Positions 1-4,738 of a DNA stretch of 8,786 bases are shown in pieces. The DNA lies in contig JAGVKI010000255.1 of the NCBI GenBank assembly GCA_020050695.1, forward strand, positions 1 through 8,786. The letters are read 5' to 3'. A program made the translations under genes and the position numbers. Source of the DNA: Alphaproteobacteria bacterium. Lineage in GTDB: Bacteria; Pseudomonadota; Alphaproteobacteria; Rickettsiales; SXRF01. The notes beneath the pieces are model-generated. The model did no database searches and had not been told where the DNA came from. It was given only the letters and a program-made list of their open reading frames with translations. Each line of letters starts with the position of its first letter. Positions within the stretch are counted from its first letter, which is position 1.

Positions 1-185
1 ACCATGTAGAATTCATCGAGGTTGGAGGCTGAAATCGACAGGAAGTTGATACGCTCCATGAGCGGTGCATGCGGATTGTAGGCTTCGTCGAGCACGCGGT
101 TATTGAAGGCAAGCTACGAGGTTTCGCGGTTGATGTAACGTTCCGGCGAATGGCTCAGCAGTTGCTCTGTTTTTTTATCGGACAT
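1..185 (-). pseudogene. ppk1: Polyphosphate kinase 1 N-terminus, interrupted by in-frame TAG
   Basis: Read on the minus strand from ATG at 185, the translation is MSDKKTEQLLSHSPERYINRETS, then a stop, then [14 protein letters not shown] and a segment ending [13 protein letters not shown]. This is the conserved N-terminal domain of polyphosphate kinase PPK1, which makes polyphosphate from ATP; the family pattern is ELSWLAFN...RV.EEA...PL.ERL.FLSI...NLDEF. The stop is TAG at 116-114, exactly where the family has Trp (TGG), so one transition explains it. The frame is otherwise intact on both sides and runs off the window at base 1. Restart at a downstream GTG (codon 31) is possible but would remove the conserved start of the domain. 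It may be a real nonsense mutation or a sequencing error. The family call is firm; gene status is uncertain. Confidence 0.85.
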
Positions 186-230
186 GGCACGAAGTAGCGG
201 TTTGGCTCAGTTAAGGCTTGGCAATCCCAT

Positions 231-260
231 ATTCTATGGTAAAAAACAGTATAATTACAA
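231..260 (-). promoter_or_regulatory. Possible ppk1 promoter
   Basis: On the minus strand TTGTAA (260-255) is followed after 18 bp by TAGAAT (236-231), about 46 nt before the ppk1 ATG. It overlaps the proposed sixA -10 on the other strand, so the two divergent promoters would compete for the same DNA. This rests on matches to the sigma70 consensus only. Confidence 0.35.
250..255 (+). promoter_or_regulatory. Possible sixA -10 box (TATAAT)
   Basis: A perfect TATAAT lies 43 bp before the sixA start codon. No good -35 is seen at 16-18 bp; TTGGCA at 218-223 is too far for this -10. The ribosome binding site for sixA is AGGA at about 285-288, 8-9 nt before the ATG. Confidence 0.4.
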
Positions 261-297
261 GTAGATAAAGAATTGTTACCGCGCAGGAAAAAATACC

Positions 298-828
298 ATG
301 GGTTCAGGAAAAATCCTTACTATTCTGAGGCATGCCAAGGCAGAAATCGGCAGTGCCGTGCAGGGCGATCATGAGCGCGGCTTGAATGAGCGCGGGGTTC
401 AGGCAGCGCTGGCCATGGGTAATTATTTGTCGCGCCGCAACGAGCATTTAGACCTTGTGTTATGCTCAACGTCCAGGCGCACACGGCAGACGCTGGAGCA
501 GCTGCATCTCCAGCCGGAGCCAGAGATTGTTTTTAATGAGAAGCTCTACCTGGCATCGGCTAACGAAGTGCTGGCTGCTATCGCTCAACTCCCTGAAACG
601 GTGACAAACATACTGATCCTGGCGCATAATCCCGGTTTGCATCAGCTTTGCCTGAAGCTGGCACATAAGGGTGATGAGTCGCTGATTGATGTACTGTCTA
701 TGAAATTTCCAACCTGTGCTATGGCGCGGTTTAATGTGGCTGGCAGCTGGCAAACACTGGGCGCCGATGGCGCGGAACTGGCTGAATTCATTACGCCTAA
801 GGCGCTTTCGCTGGTTGACGAAGACTAA
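298..828 (+). CDS. sixA: SixA-type histidine phosphatase
   Basis: A 176-residue cytoplasmic protein of the histidine phosphatase (phosphoglycerate mutase-like) superfamily, SixA subgroup. What is seen: the N-terminal catalytic motif LRHAKAE with the phosphate-accepting His12 next to Arg11, HERGLNERG near 25-33, the arginine-bearing CSTSRRTRQT at 56-65, an acidic NEKLY at 80-84 and the second catalytic His110 in LAHNPGL. The length and the short RHxK form (not RHG) fit SixA. E. coli SixA dephosphorylates phosphohistidine on signalling or PTS-type proteins; the substrate here is not known. The gene is divergent from ppk1, which may mean a link to phosphate or energy control, but that is inference. 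The ATG has AGGA 8 nt upstream. It converges on the terminator of unit D. Confidence 0.88.
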   Translation: MGSGKILTILRHAKAEIGSAVQGDHERGLNERGVQAALAMGNYLSRRNEHLDLVLCSTSRRTRQTLEQLHLQPEPEIVFNEKLYLASANEVLAAIAQLPETVTNILILAHNPGLHQLCLKLAHKGDESLIDVLSMKFPTCAMARFNVAGSWQTLGADGAELAEFITPKALSLVDED

Positions 829-855
829 ACAGAACCCCAGAATATAAGCAAAAAA

Positions 856-891
856 ATGCTCCCGGACGGCCCTTTTGCAAGGGGGGAGCAT
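856..891 (-). terminator. Terminator of unit D with CCGTCC bulge (copy R1)
   Basis: A 36-bp element identical to those at 1385-1420 and 1999-2034. On the minus strand it reads as outer stem ATGCTCCC/GGGAGCAT, inner stem CCCTT/AAGGG capped by a GNRA tetraloop (GCAA), a one-sided bulge CCGTCC, and then at least five T. It begins 19 nt after the unit D stop codon, so it is a good intrinsic terminator for that gene. It also sits after the convergent sixA, but the plus strand lacks an immediate T run. Confidence 0.88.
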
Positions 892-910
892 GTTTCATGT
901 ACAATTTTTT

Positions 911-1147
911 CTATTCGACCTGTCCATAGTTTGATGGAGGGATCAATTCTTCTAGCGTTCCCGATCCTGCTTCTAACAGATTTCCTGTAGTTGCATGCAC
1001 GGGAACTGGTTTGTTTGGAATGTCATCGCTTTTGTCCCGTTGTTTAATCGAGGCCATCAAGTGTCCCAGCATAAGTGGAATCGCTATGACGATGACAGCA
1101 ATTCTTCCTAAGATATCTAGCCAGCCTGTTCGAACTGATGGTGACAT
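911..1147 (-). CDS. Small single-TM protein, unit D
   Basis: A 78-residue protein with one predicted membrane segment at about residues 11-34 (hydrophobic stretch from ILGRIAVIVIAIPL) and a polar C-terminal tail. I do not recognise a family. It resembles the unit B protein: IPLMLGHLMAS here against IPLSTFVGHLIAI there, and NKPVPVHATTG against a longer SKPAP...AVHA, so the two are probably diverged paralogues. The start ATG at 1147 has AGGA 8 nt upstream (CAGGATATTTCCCATG). It has its own promoter, a 147-nt structured leader and its own terminator, so it is transcribed alone. The clean expression signals make it a real gene despite its size. Function is unknown; a small regulatory or toxin-like membrane peptide is one possibility, not shown. 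Confidence 0.75.
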   Translation of the reverse strand: MSPSVRTGWLDILGRIAVIVIAIPLMLGHLMASIKQRDKSDDIPNKPVPVHATTGNLLEAGSGTLEELIPPSNYGQVE

Positions 1148-1294
1148 GGGAAATATCCTGAAAAAGAAGTCAGCCGTTCCTATTGTTTGCGATGTGCGAA
1201 CACATAGAACGGTTATGCCTCTTTAAGCTGTTTGGCAGCTACAAGCACACAGTGATTCCGTCCGAACCGCTGCGAGAAAGGGGTAACCTATCTG
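1148..1294 (-). promoter_or_regulatory. Structured leader of unit D
   Basis: The predicted 5' untranslated leader. From its 5' end it holds the hairpin GGTTC-GGACG-GAATC (1268-1254), AGCTG/CAGCT (1240-1226), and a long stem CCGTTC/GAACGG (1212-1174) enclosing ATGTG-TTCG-CACAT, then the ribosome binding site. Bases 1156-1294 are about 95% identical to 2316-2454 ahead of unit B. Several differences keep pairing or fall in loops, for example GAATC against GAACC and TTCG against TTTG, which points to selected RNA structure. Confidence 0.7.
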
Positions 1295-1300
1295 GCAGTG

Positions 1301-1329
1301 ATCCTAGCGAAAAAGCAGCTAATAGTCCA
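1301..1329 (-). promoter_or_regulatory. Predicted promoter of unit D
   Basis: Minus-strand TGGACT (1329-1324), 17 bp, TAGGAT (1306-1301). The spacing and position match those of the other three units, and the homology with the unit B leader begins at the start point this predicts (about 1294). Confidence 0.55.
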
Positions 1330-1384
1330 CTTGATTAAGGAATATGAGTGATTGGCTCGTTTTTTAACGATAATACATAAAAAA

Positions 1385-1420
1385 ATGCTCCCGGACGGCC
1401 CTTTTGCAAGGGGGGAGCAT
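1385..1420 (-). terminator. Terminator of unit C with CCGTCC bulge (copy R2)
   Basis: An exact 36-bp copy of the element at 856-891, preceded on the plus strand by an A run that becomes the U tract of the minus transcript. It begins 5 nt after the unit C stop codon. Outer stem, GNRA-capped inner stem and CCGTCC bulge are as in R1. Confidence 0.88.
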
Positions 1421-1425
1421 AGTTT

Positions 1426-1746
1426 TTAATGTGGCGTTGATTCATCAATGAAACGCACTCTGGGTTCCTTGCCTTTCTCCAGCTCAATCATTACCTTCAT
1501 CTTTAATGGCGGCTTTGAAGCCTTGATTATTGAATTGGTCATGCATACAGAGTTGTAGAAGGATAGGGCTAGTGATCCAAAAATCACATAGAAAGCGCTT
1601 GCTTTCACTCGGCGCAGACGCACATCATCAACGTTAACATTTGTTAAATAGTATATGAGGTACAAACCTGCCCAGCCCACCAGCGTAAGGGCCATGGATA
1701 GGCCAATCGCTATCGCCATATCGTACGAATAGTTATGATCTGTCAT
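1426..1746 (-). CDS. Small two-TM protein, unit C
   Basis: A 106-residue protein with two predicted membrane segments, about residues 10-34 (MAIAIGLSMALTLVGWAGLY) and 49-70 (ASAFYVIFGSLALSFYNSV). Between them lies a short charged loop (NVNVDDVRLRRVK) and after them a basic tail that looks beta-rich (LKMKVMIELEKGKEPRVRF). No family is recognised and it is not clearly similar to the B and D proteins. The start is ATG at 1746 with a weak GAG-type ribosome binding site; TAA ends it 5 nt before the terminator. It has its own promoter and a 155-nt leader. Function is unknown; the shared control elements suggest joint regulation with units A, B and D. Confidence 0.75.
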   Translation of the reverse strand: MTDHNYSYDMAIAIGLSMALTLVGWAGLYLIYYLTNVNVDDVRLRRVKASAFYVIFGSLALSFYNSVCMTNSIIKASKPPLKMKVMIELEKGKEPRVRFIDESTPH

Positions 1747-1901
1747 GGAACTAATCTCAAAGGAAAGTCAGTCACTGCGGTTCACAGGCAATGTGCCCGT
1801 GTGTTGCTGTGATATGCTTCCCTATCTGCCCAACCAAAGGGCTTGGGTACGCGTAATACCGCCGTCCGCAGTAGAAGCGTTAAGACCCAAAGGCCTAGAA
1901 C
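1747..1901 (-). promoter_or_regulatory. Structured leader of unit C
   Basis: The sequence is unlike the B/D leader but has the same plan. About 28 nt after the predicted start comes TACTGC-GGACG-GCGGTA (1873-1857), a 6-bp stem with one G-T wobble and the same GGACG loop, extended by ACGC/GCGT outside an internal loop. Further down are CCCAA/TTGGG and CACGGGC-acatt-GCCTGTG hairpins. It also shares the stretch GGGCAGATAGG with the unit B start region. Confidence 0.62.
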
Positions 1902-1907
1902 ATTACT

Positions 1908-1936
1908 TTTTTAATAAATATTAACGAACTGGTCAA
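1908..1936 (-). promoter_or_regulatory. Predicted promoter of unit C
   Basis: Minus-strand TTGACC (1936-1931), 17 bp, TAAAAA (1913-1908). The -35 matches the consensus in 5 of 6 positions. The predicted start near 1901 gives a leader of about 155 nt. Confidence 0.55.
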
Positions 1937-1998
1937 CCCTCTATGAGGGCCGTTATTAGGAGGAGATTGGTTTATCGGGTAAATGCAGGGCAAAAAAA

Positions 1999-2034
1999 AT
2001 GCTCCCGGACGGCCCTTTTGCAAGGGGGGAGCAT
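1999..2034 (-). terminator. Terminator of unit B with CCGTCC bulge (copy R3)
   Basis: The third exact 36-bp copy, with a run of seven or more T on the minus strand after the stem. It lies 31 nt after the unit B stop codon. Structure is as in R1. Confidence 0.88.
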
Positions 2035-2065
2035 TGGTTTGGTTACGCTTTAGTGATTGCCCGTA

Positions 2066-2305
2066 TTATTTACGGTTTTGCAATTCCTTCAGCATTTCCG
2101 GGGATGTTTCCCCGATGTGCTTTGCATGTACGGCAGCGGGCGTTGGAGCCGGTTTGCTGCGCCAGGCTGCGCCGTACAAATTAAATTGCCACACTATTAT
2201 GATAGCTATTAAGTGCCCTACAAAGGTGCTTAAAGGTATCATTGCAGTGAGGATTAATCGAATACGACGCGTTTTCTCTGCCTCTTCCGGGGTTTCGTTA
2301 TCCAT
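2066..2305 (-). CDS. Small single-TM protein, unit B
   Basis: A 79-residue protein: an acidic/basic N-terminus (MDNETPEEAEKTRRIR), one membrane segment at about 16-39, then a polar tail with a proline-alanine stretch (SKPAPTPAAVHA) and a helical end. The family is not recognised. It is a likely diverged paralogue of the unit D protein, sharing the IPL...GHL core of the membrane segment and the KP.P...VHA motif. The start ATG at 2305 follows AGGA by 10 nt. The leader is almost the same as that of unit D although the coding sequence has diverged strongly. Function is unknown. Confidence 0.75.
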   Translation of the reverse strand: MDNETPEEAEKTRRIRLILTAMIPLSTFVGHLIAIIIVWQFNLYGAAWRSKPAPTPAAVHAKHIGETSPEMLKELQNRK

Positions 2306-2454
2306 GGTGATGGAATCCTGAAAAAGAAATAGCCGTTCCTATTGTTTGCGATGTGCAAACACATAGAACGGTTATGCATCTTTAAGCTGTCTTGGCAGCT
2401 ACAAACACACAGTGGTTCCGTCCGAACCGCTGCGAGAAAGGGGTAACCTATCTG
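2306..2454 (-). promoter_or_regulatory. Structured leader of unit B
   Basis: The closely matching partner of the unit D leader. It contains GGTTC-GGACG-GAACC (2428-2414, a perfect 5-bp stem), AGCTG/CAGCT (2400-2385), and CCGTTC/GAACGG (2371-2333) enclosing ATGTG-TTTG-CACAT. An alternative pairing TGTTTGC/GCAAACA exists inside the last element, so two conformations are possible; in unit D that alternative has a mismatch. Confidence 0.7.
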
Positions 2455-2460
2455 CCCACC

Positions 2461-2489
2461 ATAATAGCTAAAAACCAGCCTGCCGTCCA
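2461..2489 (-). promoter_or_regulatory. Predicted promoter of unit B
   Basis: Minus-strand TGGACG (2489-2484), 17 bp, TATTAT (2466-2461). Upstream of the predicted start (about 2454) the similarity with unit D drops away apart from these boxes. Confidence 0.55.
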
Positions 2490-2543
2490 CGGTATTAATA
2501 AAAATTAACTAAGCGGTGTGTGTTTGAATTATAAGCAAAAAAA

Positions 2544-2587
2544 ATGCTCCCGGACGGAACCCTCTCGCGATGAGAGGGTGGGAGCAT
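2544..2587 (-). terminator. Terminator of unit A, variant inner stem (copy R4)
   Basis: A 44-bp variant. The outer stem ATGCTCCC/GGGAGCAT and the CCGTCC bulge are the same as in R1-R3, but the inner hairpin is replaced by ACCCTCTC/GAGAGGGT with a 5-nt loop. A T run follows on the minus strand. It lies 34 nt after the unit A stop codon. Keeping the bulge while the inner stem changed suggests that the bulge matters. Confidence 0.88.
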
Positions 2588-2621
2588 TTTAAGTTTTCTT
2601 CGTCAGGCCGTTACCCGAAGG

Positions 2622-3392
2622 TTACGGCTTGTCGAATTCCAGTACCACGATGCCGCGGCCCGGGTACTTCAGCGTTTTACTGCCACGGGTCATATCGACC
2701 CGGTAGGGCTTGTTGCGCCCTTGATAGCCAGCCCGAATCTCGACCCCGATGTCTGTGAAGACGATCTCCTGATCGAGTTCGGTGGTGAAGAACAGTAAGG
2801 TCACTTTGTTCCCCGGCTTATCGTACGACTTCATGAAGCGCACGTAGGTCGAGAGCTTGAGGGTGCCCTTGCCGTTGGGGAAGGTGACAATGTTGTCATT
2901 GCTGATCAACTTGTTCCACTCCTCCGTCGTATCTTCTTCACCCTTGGCCGTGATCCCCTTGGGGGGGGTGAACCGTCCGGCAGTTGCCGGGGGTATCACC
3001 TTCACAGGCAGGACCTTGGGCGTCTCCACCTTCGGTTGAACCTTGGGTGCTTCCACCTTGGGCTGGACCTTGGGGGCCTCAGCCTTAGGCGACTCGACCT
3101 TCGGCGTATCGGCCTTGGTCGGTTCGGCGGCAGCCGCTTGCGTCTTCGGGCTGGTGGCCGGCGCGGGCTTGTTGCCCTTTACCAGCATGCCCAGTCCGAC
3201 GACCAGAAGGACCACCACCGCAAAAGCGGTGAGGCCCCAGCCGATGAACGCCTTGTTGCTGGTCTTGTCGTCCTTCTTGGACTTCTTGACCTTGGCCTCG
3301 ACCTTGACTTCGGTCTTGGCCTTCGCTGCTTCTGCCGCCGCGTCCTGTCCAAGGAAATCCAGGGACAGGTCGCGCTCTTCTTCGTTTGGCAC
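2622..3392 (-). CDS. Membrane-anchored Pro/Lys/Ala-rich protein, unit A
   Basis: A 256-residue protein read from GTG at 3392, with GGAG 8 nt upstream. In order: an acidic then lysine-rich cytoplasmic N-terminus (1-47), one membrane segment at about 48-71 (AFIGWGLTAFAVVVLLVVG), a long proline/lysine/valine linker at about 75-137 with repeated PKVEAPKVQ/PKVETPKV units similar in style to TonB spacers, and a C-terminal domain (about 150-256) rich in beta-forming residues that ends VVLEFDKP. The topology suggests a periplasm-facing anchored domain. The family is not recognised. Third codon positions are strongly G/C, unlike units B-D, so the gene may have a different origin. It shares the promoter, leader-hairpin and terminator plan with B-D. 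Confidence 0.8.
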   Translation of the reverse strand: MPNEEERDLSLDFLGQDAAAEAAKAKTEVKVEAKVKKSKKDDKTSNKAFIGWGLTAFAVVVLLVVGLGMLVKGNKPAPATSPKTQAAAAEPTKADTPKVESPKAEAPKVQPKVEAPKVQPKVETPKVLPVKVIPPATAGRFTPPKGITAKGEEDTTEEWNKLISNDNIVTFPNGKGTLKLSTYVRFMKSYDKPGNKVTLLFFTTELDQEIVFTDIGVEIRAGYQGRNKPYRVDMTRGSKTLKYPGRGIVVLEFDKP

Positions 3393-3540
3393 GGTTCTTA
3401 CTCCGGAAAGGAAGTCACTCCCTACACACTATCACGCGAAAGCGTGATCAATGGCAGGGCTATGCCTCCTATGCTCTTTTACGCTGTGGGGCCCGTCCGG
3501 CAACACAACGAAAAGTCCAAACAATGTTTGGAACTCAAGC
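3393..3540 (-). promoter_or_regulatory. Structured leader of unit A
   Basis: About 148 nt. The GGACG hairpin lies at 3510-3482: outer stem CGTTGTG/CACAGCG (7 bp, one wobble), a 2x2 internal loop, inner stem GCC/GGC and the loop GGACG. Just before it is a perfect inverted repeat TCCAAAC-att-GTTTGGA (3532-3516), and nearer the gene is ATCACGC-tttc-GCGTGAT (3450-3433). The sequence is unrelated to the B/D leader apart from the loop. Confidence 0.62.
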
Positions 3541-3546
3541 CCTTTG

Positions 3547-3575
3547 ATTCTATCATTTGTTAAATATGCGGTCGA
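3547..3575 (-). promoter_or_regulatory. Predicted promoter of unit A
   Basis: Minus-strand TCGACC (3575-3570), 17 bp, TAGAAT (3552-3547). The -10 matches the consensus in 5 of 6 positions. The predicted start is about 3540. Confidence 0.55.
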
Positions 3576-3660
3576 GAAAATCGGGTTAATTGCTTAAAAC
3601 TTCACAGAACAGCAATATTCCAATATAATTATTGTATTTCAGATTGTTATATGAAAAATT

Positions 3661-4062
3661 GCCAGACAGCCTGTAAGCCGGGTTCTGTTCCCCCAAATAG
3701 TAAACTATTCAGGGGCGATGACCATTCATCTGGGATAACAGTTACCTGTTACCTCACGCGACCTACCCGGACAACATAGTGCGCAGTGCACGCTGTCCCT
3801 ATTTGGTCTTGCTCCCGGTGGGGTTTTCCCTGCCACTTCTGTTGCCAGAAGCGCGGTGCGCTCTTACTTTAAGCCCTCGGTTTTCACCTTGGGCCGCACC
3901 ATTTCACCCTTACCTGCCACATATCGGAATATGGACAGGCGGTATATTTTCTGTGGCACTTTCCCTAAGGTCACCCTCGCCGGGCGTTACCCGGCACCGT
4001 ACTGCGTGGAGCCCGGACTTTCCTCGAAAAGTTACCTTTCCGCGGCCATCCGGCTGTCTGGC
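3661..4062 (-). ncRNA. rnpB: RNase P RNA (type A)
   Basis: The catalytic RNA of RNase P, which trims the 5' leader from pre-tRNAs. Seen on the minus strand: the conserved block GAGGAAAGTCCGGGCTCCA at 4025-4007, GGGTGAAATGGTGCGG at 3909-3894, and the 3' block ACAGAACCCGGCTTACAG at 3688-3671. The ends pair as helix P1: GCCAGACAGCC (4062-4052) with GGCTGTCTGGC (3671-3661). The length of about 402 nt is normal for the type. A short T run directly after P1 (AATTTTT) could end transcription. The exact ends are uncertain by several bases. Confidence 0.96.
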
Positions 4063-4070
4063 GGGAGGCA

Positions 4071-4076
4071 AGCTAT
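4071..4076 (-). promoter_or_regulatory. Possible rnpB -10 box inside amidase stop region
   Basis: TATAGC (4076-4071) lies about 8 nt before the rnpB 5' end and overlaps the amidase stop codon. A weak -35 (TTGCCG or nearby) lies 15-17 bp upstream inside the amidase gene. Processing from the upstream operon mRNA is the alternative. Confidence 0.3.
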
Positions 4077-4738
4077 ACTATTTGGAGCAGCGCGGCAAGC
4101 AGGCTTGCGCATTCATCGTCCCATTCCCCGGAAAGCAGGGTAGGGCGGAAATGGCGCTGGAAGGCGGTAATGGCAAAGCGGGGCTTGCTCAGGTCGTAGC
4201 CATACAGCGCCAGGTTCTCGACACTGGCAGTATGCGTTGCCGGTTTTTCAGGGAACAGGCCGATGCCCTGCTGGGCGAGCCAGGGCCAGTTAAACAGTTC
4301 GCCCGGGTCTTCCTTGCGCTGGGGCGCCACATCGCTATGGCCAACGATATTGCGGGCAGGAATGTCGTGACGCCGCTGTATTTCTTTGCTTAAGGCGGCC
4401 ACCGCTTCCATCTGGGCGTCAGGGAAGCGGCGGTAACCGAATTCATGGCCGGGATTGACGATCTCAATGCCGACCGAGCGCTGGTTGATATTGGTATGCC
4501 CGCGCCAGTAGCTGACGCCCGAATGCCAGGCACGTTCTGATTCATTTACCAGCGCATGGATGCTGCCATCTTCATCAATGACATAATGGCTGCTGACTTT
4601 GCTTTCACTGTCGCGCAGGCGGGTGATGGCGTCCTGTGCGCTTGGCATGCCGGTGTAATGCAGCACCAGCATATCGATTTCCTGGCCAATGCGGCTGTCG
4701 TGGTTAGGTGAGGGGGAGGAAATAATGTCCAAAGGCAT
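4073..4738 (-). CDS. AmpD-like N-acetylmuramoyl-L-alanine amidase
   Basis: A 221-residue zinc amidase of the Amidase_2/PGRP family, which cuts the bond between N-acetylmuramic acid and L-Ala of the stem peptide. Visible: His27 in LHYTG, SSHYVID at 49-55, AWHSGVS at 70-76, the catalytic Glu in VGIEIVNPG (about 92), and GHSDVAP...KEDPG with His134 and Asp144; the His-to-Asp spacing of 10 equals that of AmpD. A region after residue 172 (LYGYDLS...AITAFQRHFRP) looks like a small peptidoglycan-binding domain, as in AmiD-type enzymes. No signal peptide is seen, which favours a cytoplasmic role in anhydro-muropeptide recycling; an AmiD-like role cannot be excluded. The start ATG shares one base with the stop of the upstream transporter gene (TGATG), so translation is probably coupled. 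Confidence 0.9.
   Translation of the reverse strand: MPLDIISSPSPNHDSRIGQEIDMLVLHYTGMPSAQDAITRLRDSESKVSSHYVIDEDGSIHALVNESERAWHSGVSYWRGHTNINQRSVGIEIVNPGHEFGYRRFPDAQMEAVAALSKEIQRRHDIPARNIVGHSDVAPQRKEDPGELFNWPWLAQQGIGLFPEKPATHTASVENLALYGYDLSKPRFAITAFQRHFRPTLLSGEWDDECASLLAALLQIV

Noticed and set aside
1983..2321. Plus-strand open frame over unit B
   Set aside because: It begins in the terminator repeat and is antisense to a gene with clear expression signals.
856..2587. CRISPR-like array from the repeated 36-bp sequence
   Set aside because: The copies are about 500-600 bp apart, genes lie between them, each is a strong hairpin with a T run, and no cas gene is present. They are terminators.
3036..3563. 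Plus-strand open frames opposite unit A
   Set aside because: They are low-complexity Leu/Gly/Arg antisense reads of the PKVE repeat region, with no ribosome binding site.
856..3575. Integron gene-cassette array
   Set aside because: No convincing attC core sites (GTTRRRY with its partner) flank the units, no integrase is seen, and each unit has its own promoter.
3779..4393. Plus-strand open frame of about 200 codons
   Set aside because: It crosses rnpB and the antisense of the amidase gene; there is no family resemblance and both underlying features are firm.
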